DNA of 64,000 nucleotides from an uncultured Acidobacteriia bacterium (lineage in GTDB: Bacteria; Acidobacteriota; Terriglobia; Bryobacterales; Bryobacteraceae), in contig CAIRSA010000226.1 of assembly GCA_903881085.1 (NCBI GenBank), positions 1 to 64,000 on the forward strand. Reading direction: 5' to 3'. Each line of letters starts with the position of its first letter. Position 1 is the stretch's first letter. Positions 23,156 through 32,448 of the stretch are shown one piece after another. The position numbers and the translations under genes were made by a program. The notes beneath the pieces are model-generated. The model made no database searches and was not told the DNA's origin. It saw only the letters and a list, made by a program, of their open reading frames with translations.

Positions 23156-26100
23156 CTAGTTCCTTGGCAAGACGAACGTTGCGACTCTTCGCGGCGGCGC
23201 CGGCGAGCTTTCGCCCTTAATCGCCTTCCAGAGAATCTCATTGAACTCGTCATTGGGCGCTTCGTCCGCTTCGTCAAGCGGCAGTTCCATCGAGCGTCGG
23301 GCGCCATATGCGGAACGGGAATTCACTTCATCGAACTGCACTTGAGCCGGCTTGGCGGAAAAGGTTCGCAAGTCGGGTTGCTTTTGAAATGCCGCCCACA
23401 TTGGCGTAGCCGAGGCGTCGAATTGGCTCATCGGGCCGAGTCCGAGCAGCATCTCCATGGTTCGCAAAACGCTTGAGGAGGAATACATTCTGCTGTCGAC
23501 GTAGCCGCGCCTGACGAATGGACTTGCCATCAATGCGACGGTACGGTGCGCGTCGACGTGATCGGGGCCACCTTGGGTGTCGTCCTCAATTACAAAAACA
23601 GCAGTGTTCTTCTAGAAGCGACTCTTGGACACAGCTTCAACAATCTGGCCCAAGGCGTAATCGTTTTCGGCCATCATGGCGCGCGGCGTGGGTAAACCGG
23701 GTGTTGTGCCCACCGTGTGATCCCCCGGCAACGATAACACCTGAAACCTCGGCATATCGCCCTTCTTCTCAAACTGGCGGAATTCAGCCAACCAGAGTTC
23801 CAGCCGCTTTCGATCGGAAAACGTCCTGATCGCATCGGCGCCAAGATAAGTTGGGTGGACATGGCCCACAAGACTCGGAGTCGCCGGACGAACCTGGCCT
23901 GGAGGTGCACCTTGAATCCGCGCAAATTCCCCGTAGCTGCGATAGGAAAGGCCTGCACGGGCGCACAAATCCCAGAGAAAGCCGCCTTTGGAAAACGCGG
24001 CCGGATCGTCATGCAGACTGGGGCGTTCTTTCCTGCCTCGCCCGGCGTACATGCTTGGCCAGAACTTCTCTACATAGTCTGTCGCATAGGCACTGGTAAC
24101 CCAATGATGACCATCCGCGCTCACCTCGGCATTGTGGTAAACGTTGTCGAGCAGGACGAACTCGCGGGCCAAAGCGTGATGATTCGGCGTGACCGTTTCG
24201 GGAAACAGGCAGTATTCCGGACTGCCGTTCCCTTCCCTCATGTCGCCCAGGACGCTGTCGTAACTACGATTCTCCTTGATGATGTAAATGACATACCGAA
24301 TCGGGCTTTTGGGTCCAAGGAGGAAAGGCGCCTTGGGGTCGGTCCTATTGCTTGCGTAAGGCGAGTTGCGGTGAACCTGCTGTGAATACCGGGCCAGTGT
24401 TGCGGCGTCCGGAGTATCGATTAAGGAAACAGTACCTTCGATGAGTCCGGGGATGTACCCTTTGTTGCTGCCGTTAGGATCGCTCTCGCCCTTCGTCCAC
24501 AGCGAGGCGTTCTCACGCGAGCGACTGCCTTTACCGTTGGCGACGATCAAGCGTTTCCCATCACCGGACATCGCAATCGCAGTCGGATACCAGCCGGTTG
24601 GGATAAATCCTCGCGGCGCGCTCTTTTCTTTGGCCGATACATCAACCACGGCGATGGCATTGTTGTCTGCGTTGGCAACGTAAAGAGTCTTTCCATCAGG
24701 ACTGAGGGCCAGCGCGTTGGGCGTGCTTCCCGGCGGGGACTTTGGCGCCAGTGCCACGTCGATCTGCTCGATTACGGATCCGGTCGCAGTGTTGATGACG
24801 GAGACGGAGTTCCGGTTTCCATTGGCGACAAAAAGGCGGTCACCGCCACGAGCCAGTACGAGATCGTTCGGCATGTCCTGGACCTTGATATTTCCCGTCA
24901 GACGCATCGAACCAAGATCGACGACCGCAACCGAGTCTCCACCCCAATTGGTGACATACGCGGTCTTCTCATCAGCCGTGATGGCGCAGTTGTAAGGCTT
25001 CACGCCAACCGGAACGCTGGCGATGACGCGGCCGCTGTCGACCTCGATGATTTCGAGTGTGTGGCTGAGATTGCCAACGACGTAGAGCCGGCCATTCCTG
25101 CCCAACTGCATTCCAGCGGCAAACGTGCCGGACTTCAGTTTGATCTCGCCAGATGCTGCCAATTTACCATCAGTGAATTGATAAATAAGAATGCGGTCTT
25201 CCGCCCCCGCTGAGGCGAAGACCCGCCTTCCATCGAGGCTGGCCAGCAGGCCGAACCAACCTTGCTTAATGGGGATGCGCTGCACCATCGCACCGCTTGT
25301 CCGGTCGATCAAGCCGATGAAGTGTTGTGTGTAGCCATTACTCGTGACCACCGCATAGCGATCTTCCCCGACCAAGGCCAGTTTCAACGGCAGTCCACCT
25401 ATCGCCACTTGCCGGCCTGCGGGTGAAAGCGACCAGCCGCTCGGCAACAGATAGGTTCCATCGGAGAGATCCATTGGCGCCTGTCCGCTCGCGGCAGCCG
25501 CGGCAATTCCGCCGAGCGAAAAGGCCGTGTAATAGGCGTCCGCAAGTATCTCGGCGCCTGATGTGGCGCCGCGTAGCCGGAACCGGTCCATGGCTGCCTG
25601 GTCGTTCGCATAGGTCGCCCGAACCAATTCGATCAACCCGGCTCTATTCACTCGAATTGCCGAATAGATACGGTCCAACAGGGCCGCGGCGGCCTGCTGT
25701 ACAGATCGGCCGGCGGCTTGCGGCGAGCGCGAACCAAGGTCGAACGCTGGCGAACTCCGTTCAATCACGGTGTGCAACTTGATATCCTGCATTCCCGCCG
25801 GTGGAGGCAGTAATTCCTTCATCAGGCTGAGCGGCGAATCCGGCGGAGTGAGCGAGTGGGCCGGACAAGTGCTGTCTTCGATGAAATGAGCCAGCGTCCC
25901 GGCATACTGCGCCGCGGCCTCAGGGTCCCGGGAGCGGATACTATCTGCGACTTTGCCTAGCAGGTACTCAAGCGATTGAATGTCCTCGCTTCGCTTCCAG
26001 GTCACGTTGTGAATTGGTCTCCCGCTCACTTCGCAGAAGATCTTCATCCGCGTCTTTTCCGCGGGTTCCGCGTTGTGATAGAAGTCGGGATAAAGGCAGT

Positions 26101-26263
26101 AGCGGGAGCTCAGATTCGAGGCTTCCCCGGCCCAAAGCTGCCTCATGTATGGCGGCAGCGATTGCAGCGCGACGCGCGTGATCAACTCGTGTACTGGATC
26201 GTGCCACGCGTTCGCTACTGGTGCAAGAAAAAGGAAAAGTAAGATGGAGCGTGCAATGGGCAT
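23156..26263 (-). pseudogene. Phospholipase C-like / YVTN propeller / phosphoesterase fusion, interrupted by an amber codon
   Basis: A reading frame of 1035 codons with one in-frame TAG at 23612-23614. GAGGG before the ATG at 26263 sets the start. Domains in order: signal peptide; zinc-phospholipase-C/S1-P1-like domain (about 19-260: AWHDPVHELITR, then LAHFIEDSTCPAHS); YVTN-type beta-propeller (about 270-620, repeated VANADNNAIAVVDV-like units); phosphoesterase of the alkaline-phosphatase superfamily (about 650 to the end, ENRSYDSVLGDM motif). The TAG falls in SRF-stop-KNTAVF, where relatives have Trp, so a TGG to TAG change is likely. The segment beyond it, EDDTQGGPDHVDAHR, holds expected metal ligands, so the 883-residue truncated product should lack phosphoesterase activity. 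It is the last gene of a long minus-strand run. Confidence 0.82.
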
Positions 26264-26315
26264 TTGTTCCCTCGTGAACTACACAAATCTGCAGCGACCA
26301 GCAGGGCGAACACCA

Positions 26316-27548
26316 TCAGCGCGACTCATACGGTCCCGCCACCTTGATCACGCGATGGCTTTCGGATGCGTCATCGACTACCACCACGCGGAATTGATCG
26401 CCGCCGGGACCGACGCGGATCACGATGTGTCCGTGGTCCGTCCCCATGTATCCGATGCCGTTTATGACCGAGCGCACTCCGGTGTGAACGTCAGTGGCGT
26501 AGACCTCACGCGGACCGGGGTAGAGCCGTTTCGATTGAAGGCGATTCCACACCGCCGACGTGGGATGGCCGGAATCCCAAACGGAGATCGTCCAGATGCG
26601 CGGCCGCAGTGCGGCAATCAGGAATTCATTCATTGAGTCGATGTAACCGTGGTGATCGAGAATCGCCGCCTCCACCGGACCAACGGCCTTGGCAACTGGC
26701 GTTTCAATATCGTGCCATTGCGGACAGCCTGGCATGGGGATGCCCGGCATGTCGCCGCCGCTGAAGAAGTCGAACTTGCCAAAGCTGAGCCGGAAAGAGA
26801 TGCTGCACATGTTCTCAGTAGGCCAGTCGGCTTGCGGAACACTGTCCAGAAGCGGGAAATGATTGCGCGTTGTCGACGCGACGCCGGTCCATACCTCCCC
26901 GTTTGCGCCAACGTTGCGGAAGTCAAACGAGGGGTATTTCTTCGGATCGCGGCGAAGCACTACCTGGTCATTGCGGCCCGGTTGAAACCGTTCCACTTTC
27001 ACGCCATTGTGGTCAGCCTGCCAGTGGGCGAAGGCGCGGTAGTTCTTTGTGTGCGCATCGTCAACCGGAGCGGGATAGCGATAATCCGGCCAGCCCCGAT
27101 CCAGCAACTTGCCGATCTTCAGTTCCTCTCCGACGCGTGTGATGCCGGCGAGTTTGTATACGCCCGACCGTGAGTCAGGCACACCACCGGCAACCTCGCC
27201 CATATGGTCGCCGTGGAAGTGCGTAAGTAATGCGTAGTCGAGCGCCGGTTGCGGATCGTGCCGCAGCGCGTGGCGAATGTAGCGCACCACCCACTCGCCT
27301 GCCTTGCGGCTGCCATCGGGGCGCGGACCCGTATGGCGCTGTGTCAGCGTTTGAATCTCGCCAGCGTCCACCACCATCGTGGTGCCATCGGGAAAGATAT
27401 AGAGCGCCGCATTGCCGCGGCCGGTGCTGATCTGATGGATGTCCATCGTCCCCGGTTGCCACGGCGCGATTTCACGCCCCACTGCATCCTGGGCGCGACA
27501 GGTTGAAAGCAGGAGCGCCACTGCAGCGGCAAGTAAATGAGTAATCAC
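26316..27548 (-). CDS. Exported metallo-beta-lactamase-fold hydrolase
   Basis: 410 residues with an N-terminal signal (MITHLLAAAVALLLSTCRAQ). The fold's signature is visible: strand-loop Asp in MVVDAGE, the dinuclear-metal motif THFHGDH (H-x-H-x-D-H), a later Asp in FFSGGDMPG, and His in LDHHGYIDS. The spacing resembles ComEC/Rec2-like and phosphodiesterase-type members rather than antibiotic-degrading lactamases. Family members hydrolyse phosphodiesters, lactones or thioesters. It lies 42 bases after a receptor stop and 52 bases before the phospholipase-like fusion gene, same strand, so it is probably co-transcribed. A role on phosphate esters would suit the neighbours but is inference. Confidence 0.83.
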   Translation of the reverse strand: MITHLLAAAVALLLSTCRAQDAVGREIAPWQPGTMDIHQISTGRGNAALYIFPDGTTMVVDAGEIQTLTQRHTGPRPDGSRKAGEWVVRYIRHALRHDPQPALDYALLTHFHGDHMGEVAGGVPDSRSGVYKLAGITRVGEELKIGKLLDRGWPDYRYPAPVDDAHTKNYRAFAHWQADHNGVKVERFQPGRNDQVVLRRDPKKYPSFDFRNVGANGEVWTGVASTTRNHFPLLDSVPQADWPTENMCSISFRLSFGKFDFFSGGDMPGIPMPGCPQWHDIETPVAKAVGPVEAAILDHHGYIDSMNEFLIAALRPRIWTISVWDSGHPTSAVWNRLQSKRLYPGPREVYATDVHTGVRSVINGIGYMGTDHGHIVIRVGPGGDQFRVVVVDDASESHRVIKVAGPYESR

Positions 27549-27590
27549 GATAATATGGTCCCTAAGTCCACGTCGTTGGCAATCGGAAGT

Positions 27591-30500
27591 TCAGAACAGC
27601 AGCTTCAGAGCGAATTGCACCAGTCGCGGCGGGCCTGCGTCTGAGATCGTGGCGTAGTTTCGGTCATTCGCCGTCATGTTCGGATTACGGAAGCTGGCGT
27701 GGTTGAAGATGTTGAAGAACTCGGCGCGAAACTGAATACTGTATTTCTCGCCCAAACCGACGTTTTTAAACGTCGCTATGTCCCAGTTGTTCCTGCCCGG
27801 CCCGCGCACGATGTTCGGCGACGAATTGCCGTACTGGTCATTGGGAGGCGCGATGAAAGTCGTGCCAGGTGTAGGATCGAAATAGTAATTGCCCGTGGAG
27901 TTTACCCCGCTGCCGCTGATCAGTGTCTGCACCTGGCGCGGATCGAAGTAGCGGACGTTGCCAACGCGATCCGGACGCCGCGTACCGACCGCGGTGGAAA
28001 AGGCGGGAGTCAGCCAGGCGCCACTCTGGAATTGCGAAATCCCGGAGAGCGTCCAGCCCCCCAGCGCTTTGTGGACCACGCCCTTTTGCCGCTCAAAAAA
28101 CGGTAGGTTGTAGACGTACGACAGCACCAGAATTTGATTGCGATCGAAACTGGCATGCGACCGTTCCGCACGGTAATTCAACAAGTTCTCGACGCCGGTT
28201 CCGTCATCCGATGAATCCGTCAGCACTTTTGAAAATGTATAAGCAACGCTGTAGGTCAGGCCCTTGGAGAAACGCCGAGTCAACCCGGCCTGCAGGCCAT
28301 TGTAATTGGAGGCGGCGCTATTCTCCACCAGGTTGAGGTTCGTGTACCCTTGGTACGGACGCAGTGAGTTGACGTTCAGTGTGCGATTGGGGTACTGCAC
28401 CGCAGGCGTGACCTGATTGACGTTGGGCGTCCGCGTCAGGTGCCGTCCCTGGGTGGAGACGTAATTCAAATCGAGCAAAGTCCCAAACGGCATTTGCCGC
28501 TGTATGCCGAAGTTCCAATTGTAAGTGGCCGGGTAAACGCGGTCCAGGCGTGTGCCGGTGACGGCTACCGGGAAACTTCCCGACGTGGCGCTCGTGGAGT
28601 CATTCCAATTCCCGCTGTACAGCGTGACGGATTTGACAAACGGCGGATTCGAACCGGCGTAATTGGTGAGAAAGCGCGAGTATGTGATGCCCGCCCCAGC
28701 CCGCACTGCAAATTTGCCGTTTCCGAAAACATCGTAGGCCATCCCCAAGCGTGGAGAGAACTTTTTCTGATCGGGAAACAATCCGCGAGGAAGTCCGCGG
28801 AACAGGTTCTTTGCCTGCGGATCCGCCGGAGCGTTATTGGCATCCAGATAGGCGTCGCCCCCTACTACGATTCCGTTAAACGGCTGCCCTACTCCCGGCG
28901 CGAGTTTGCCCGCATCGGCGCCTGTTGCGATCACGCTCTGCGCTTTGGCCGGGTCATAGGCGGTGGGCAGAAACGTGGAGTTGTTATTGTCGGACGCGTA
29001 TGGCGCCTGGGCGTAGAGGAAACGCAAGCCCATATCGAGCGTTAGCTTCCGTCCAAGCTTCGCTGAATCCGCAATGTAAAGCTCACCCGTCGAGAAGCGC
29101 AGGTGAGTCGCTACGATCCGGTCAGTCCCGGTCAACTGCTGGTAGTTTCCCAGGAATGAGTCCATCAGCCCCGAGCCGGTCGAATACAAATTCCCGCTCG
29201 GATTAAAGGTCACCGAATTGAGACTGTAATTCCACTGGTTTTTCCGATCTCGAAAGAACTGGCCGCCGAACTTGATGGTATGCTTGCCACGCAGGTAGCT
29301 GAAGTTGTCGCGGATAGAGCCTGTCCACATCGGCGATCCCGCGTATAGAGAGCCGGTGATGCCGGTATAGCCGGAGATGTTGATTCCCGGAAGGCCATAC
29401 ATATCCGAGTAGTGATTCCCGAAAAGTTCCGTGACAGTCAAGCCGTAAGTCTGCGGCATGCTGGTCTCGCCCACTCCTGTGTTCAGAAGCCGTAGGTGAT
29501 TGGAACTGATGGCCACCTCGTTCAGCGTTCTCGGTGAAGTTACCCACGTCCACGTGCCCTGGAGGTTATGCACAGTGTTGTACCGGTCGAGGTTGAAAGT
29601 CGGCGTCGCACCGAATCCGCGAGGGTTGATGTAGTTGCCGACGTCGTAGAGATAGCGGAACGAAAACTGATGCTTGGCCGACAACTGATAGTCGAGCTTG
29701 ACAATATCCTCACGGCGGATGTCGCTGAAGGGCGTTTGGAAGGTTGCATTGTTAGCGGAAGGCAGATCGGCATACAGGCTCGCCATGGATTCCAGCTTGT
29801 CGTAGATCTTCATGATTGCCTGGCCGTTGGCGGTCATGTTCTGCCGCGGCATGATATTCACGCCATTCGGATTGGAAGCCGTACCACGCGAAGGATCGGA
29901 GATCAGCGTGCCGCGAAGGGCCTGTACGGGGTAGTTCGAGGGGTAACGAAGCGCTGTGGCAGTGGAGACGTTCGCAATGCCGCTGCGTTCCGCGCGCGTA
30001 GGAAGCGTCAACCGGAAAGTGGTTCCGTCAATCCGGCGTTTGTACTCCTGCCCCACAAAAAAGAACAGCCGCTTCTGACTCGCCGTCGAGAGGCGGGGAA
30101 CGATGATCGGCCCGCCTAAGTTCCAACCAAAATTATTCAGGCGCAGCTTGTCCTTGGTGGTTGGTGCGAAGAAGCTACGGGCATTGAGCTTGTCGTTGCG
30201 GAAGAACTCGAGCACAGTCCCATGGAACTGCGCGGTCCCGCTGCGGGTGGTGAAATTCACCTGCGCCCCGCCGTTGCCGCCGTACTGCGCGCTCGGCGCT
30301 GCGGAAGACATCTTCATTTCTCGCACAAAGTCGACGTTCACTGGATTGGTTTGCGAGGAGGGAGCGCCGTTGTCAGTGTTAGACCCTCCGTCCAGCGTCA
30401 CGTTGGTCGAGGCATAGCGCTGGCCGTTCACAATGAAATTTCCGAGGGAGCCGTTGTAGGTGTTGGTGCCGGTGGAAAAGTCGTCTGTGAGCGTGGCGAC

Positions 30501-30977
30501 GCCGGGCATGAGCATCATTAATTCCACCAGGTTGCGGCCATTCAGAGCGATGCCCCGCGCCTGCTCTCCGTCGACGAGTCTACCCAGCGTGCCTGTATCA
30601 ACGTCGACGCGCTCGCCGATGGTCTCGCTCACAGTCACCTCTTGCGACAGCGCGCCCAACTGCATTTCGAAATCGACCCGCTGCTGCTCATTGGTAATGA
30701 GCCTGACGCCCTTGCGGCTGCTTTGGCGAAACCCTTCTGCCTGGACAGTTACTTCATATTCACCAGGCTGCATGGCCGGCATCAGATAGTAGCCGGCTTC
30801 ATTACTTGCAGTCTTACGTCGCAGCCCTGTTTCGGTGTTGATCGCCGTGACTTCGGCTTTCGCGACCATCTTCCCGCTGGGGTCAGCCACCTTTCCGGAG
30901 ATCTGGGCCGATTGAGCGAGAATTTGAGGACAGGATATGGAGAGGAGCAGTAGCCATCGGTATGAATTCGTAATCAT
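27591..30977 (-). CDS. Oar-like TonB-dependent receptor
   Basis: 1128 residues from the ATG at 30977, which has AGGAG eight bases upstream; an in-frame start at 31004 is less well placed. After the signal peptide (SYRWLLLLSISCPQILAQ) come the carboxypeptidase-regulatory-like domain (AQISGKVADPSGKMVAKA), the plug (NGGAQVNFTTRSGTAQFHGT) and a barrel ending LKLLF. It is a close paralogue of the receptor at 32449: both share NDKLNAR, FGWNLGG, GQEYKRRIDG-like and NIMPRQ-MTANG segments at matching positions. It follows a phospholipase-like gene by 35 bases and precedes a metallo-hydrolase, so it belongs to a tandem receptor/phospholipase array. Confidence 0.9.
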   Translation of the reverse strand: MITNSYRWLLLLSISCPQILAQSAQISGKVADPSGKMVAKAEVTAINTETGLRRKTASNEAGYYLMPAMQPGEYEVTVQAEGFRQSSRKGVRLITNEQQRVDFEMQLGALSQEVTVSETIGERVDVDTGTLGRLVDGEQARGIALNGRNLVELMMLMPGVATLTDDFSTGTNTYNGSLGNFIVNGQRYASTNVTLDGGSNTDNGAPSSQTNPVNVDFVREMKMSSAAPSAQYGGNGGAQVNFTTRSGTAQFHGTVLEFFRNDKLNARSFFAPTTKDKLRLNNFGWNLGGPIIVPRLSTASQKRLFFFVGQEYKRRIDGTTFRLTLPTRAERSGIANVSTATALRYPSNYPVQALRGTLISDPSRGTASNPNGVNIMPRQNMTANGQAIMKIYDKLESMASLYADLPSANNATFQTPFSDIRREDIVKLDYQLSAKHQFSFRYLYDVGNYINPRGFGATPTFNLDRYNTVHNLQGTWTWVTSPRTLNEVAISSNHLRLLNTGVGETSMPQTYGLTVTELFGNHYSDMYGLPGINISGYTGITGSLYAGSPMWTGSIRDNFSYLRGKHTIKFGGQFFRDRKNQWNYSLNSVTFNPSGNLYSTGSGLMDSFLGNYQQLTGTDRIVATHLRFSTGELYIADSAKLGRKLTLDMGLRFLYAQAPYASDNNNSTFLPTAYDPAKAQSVIATGADAGKLAPGVGQPFNGIVVGGDAYLDANNAPADPQAKNLFRGLPRGLFPDQKKFSPRLGMAYDVFGNGKFAVRAGAGITYSRFLTNYAGSNPPFVKSVTLYSGNWNDSTSATSGSFPVAVTGTRLDRVYPATYNWNFGIQRQMPFGTLLDLNYVSTQGRHLTRTPNVNQVTPAVQYPNRTLNVNSLRPYQGYTNLNLVENSAASNYNGLQAGLTRRFSKGLTYSVAYTFSKVLTDSSDDGTGVENLLNYRAERSHASFDRNQILVLSYVYNLPFFERQKGVVHKALGGWTLSGISQFQSGAWLTPAFSTAVGTRRPDRVGNVRYFDPRQVQTLISGSGVNSTGNYYFDPTPGTTFIAPPNDQYGNSSPNIVRGPGRNNWDIATFKNVGLGEKYSIQFRAEFFNIFNHASFRNPNMTANDRNYATISDAGPPRLVQFALKLLF

Positions 30978-31012
30978 AAATTGACTCCTTTTTGTGGTGG
31001 ACATTGTCGGCC

Positions 31013-32347
31013 TTACGGCGTTCGCCCTTCGGGCGGAGGGCTCTTGGCCTTGTGCAGCGTGGGTTCGGCCACCACAATGTAATTGCCACCATTCTTAGCT
31101 GCACGGCTTTCTAAACTAAGTGCAAGTTCGCGCTTTCCCCAGACAGGTACACTAATGCGCTGAGCAACGTCGCCGCCGCTCATCTCGCCGCTCGACCATA
31201 CGGCTTCGCCGTCCACATACATGCGGACCACAATCTTTCCTTCCAGGCCTAAGTCCGCGTGCAGTCCCACAAACGCTTCGAAGCGGTCGTATACTCTTGC
31301 CGGAAGAGCCCACGTGAGGCGTGTATGCGTGCCCGCCCCGATGCCGCGCTCGAACTCGCGTCGCACCACTTCGCCGCTTTGCGAGATCTTGAGGGCCAGT
31401 TTGCGGCGCGTCTCTCCGTTGGCCAGTATGCCGTCGCGCAAAGGGTAACCGAAGTACGGGTCTGAGAAGTAACTGAATTGCGGGTAATACGACTGGTGAA
31501 CCACTTCGAGAGGTGTGAGCGTTTCCACGCCGCGCGTCTCCAACCCCGTCGCCTCCAGGCGATCGATCTTCCCTGCCGCGATGTTGAGAATGGTGTACAG
31601 CGCATCGGAGACCATCGCGGCGTCGAACTCGGCGGCGCGCAAGCGGCCGCGAGCGATGGCCGCCTGGTCATTGCGGAATACTCCCTGCAGAATTGGAAAC
31701 AACTGGCCACGTGAATGGAGTACCACCTCGTTCAGCCGCTCCACCAGATTGAAAGTCAATTCCTCGCTTCCGGTACCGAGCAGGATGGGCCGGCGGGCGC
31801 CTAATACAACCGGCGCTTCTCCCCCTTCGACTAAACCGTGCAGCGGGCGATCCCGGAATTCCGCAGGCACGGGAAACAGGTCTTTCCACATGCCGAGTTG
31901 GTTATCGCCGGGAAACGTATGCGCCGGTGAACTGCAATCCTCAAGAAAGTGAAGCAGGCAACCGGCCCAGCGTGCAGCTTCGTCCAGACGGCCGGCGCGA
32001 AGGCTTTCGATCGTCTTCGTGGCGTAGTAGCCAATGGTCAGCGAGTTGTGCTCACGGTCACTGGGCAGGTGGTTGAAACGCTCGCCGTTCGGCAGCATCA
32101 CGAGCGGCCCGAACTCCTTCCGGTTTTCCGGGAGGATCCAGATATCCGGGATGAGCGAGTAGCGCGTCGCCAGCACATCGCGGACCGCTGCCAGTTGCTT
32201 CTGCTGCCATTCCGGAAGGGCCGCGATAGCCGCCCGCGTGATGCTTTCGTGGATACGCTCATTCCACGCGGCAAGCGGCGTCGCGGCCGAGAGCCCAAGT
32301 AGAATGGCAATGACAGCAGTGCGTATGATCCGAATCGTTTTGAGCAC
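31013..32347 (-). CDS. Zinc-phospholipase C/S1-P1-like protein with NPCBM domain
   Basis: 444 residues starting at GTG 32347, with AGGAGG five bases upstream. After the signal peptide, the mature protein begins with the family's Trp and His ligands (AWNERIHESITR), and the zinc-site helix LLHFLEDCSSPAH lies near residue 140. Zinc phospholipase C and S1/P1 nucleases use these residues to bind three zinc ions and cut phosphodiesters. Residues about 310-440 (YDRFEAFVGLHADLG, VVRMYVDGEAVWSSGEMSGG) match the NPCBM carbohydrate-binding fold, an unusual partner. It sits between two paralogous receptor genes on the same strand. A glycan-linked phosphodiester or glycolipid substrate is possible but is only inference. 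Confidence 0.82.
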   Translation of the reverse strand: MLKTIRIIRTAVIAILLGLSAATPLAAWNERIHESITRAAIAALPEWQQKQLAAVRDVLATRYSLIPDIWILPENRKEFGPLVMLPNGERFNHLPSDREHNSLTIGYYATKTIESLRAGRLDEAARWAGCLLHFLEDCSSPAHTFPGDNQLGMWKDLFPVPAEFRDRPLHGLVEGGEAPVVLGARRPILLGTGSEELTFNLVERLNEVVLHSRGQLFPILQGVFRNDQAAIARGRLRAAEFDAAMVSDALYTILNIAAGKIDRLEATGLETRGVETLTPLEVVHQSYYPQFSYFSDPYFGYPLRDGILANGETRRKLALKISQSGEVVRREFERGIGAGTHTRLTWALPARVYDRFEAFVGLHADLGLEGKIVVRMYVDGEAVWSSGEMSGGDVAQRISVPVWGKRELALSLESRAAKNGGNYIVVAEPTLHKAKSPPPEGRTP

Positions 32348-32448
32348 TCGTACCTCCTGCGCTCTACATATACTAAGGACAATCGCAAAAGCAAGCCCGT
32401 TTGGACCTTACGGGGCTCTGACGCGCCACCCGGACCGATTCTGTTCAA

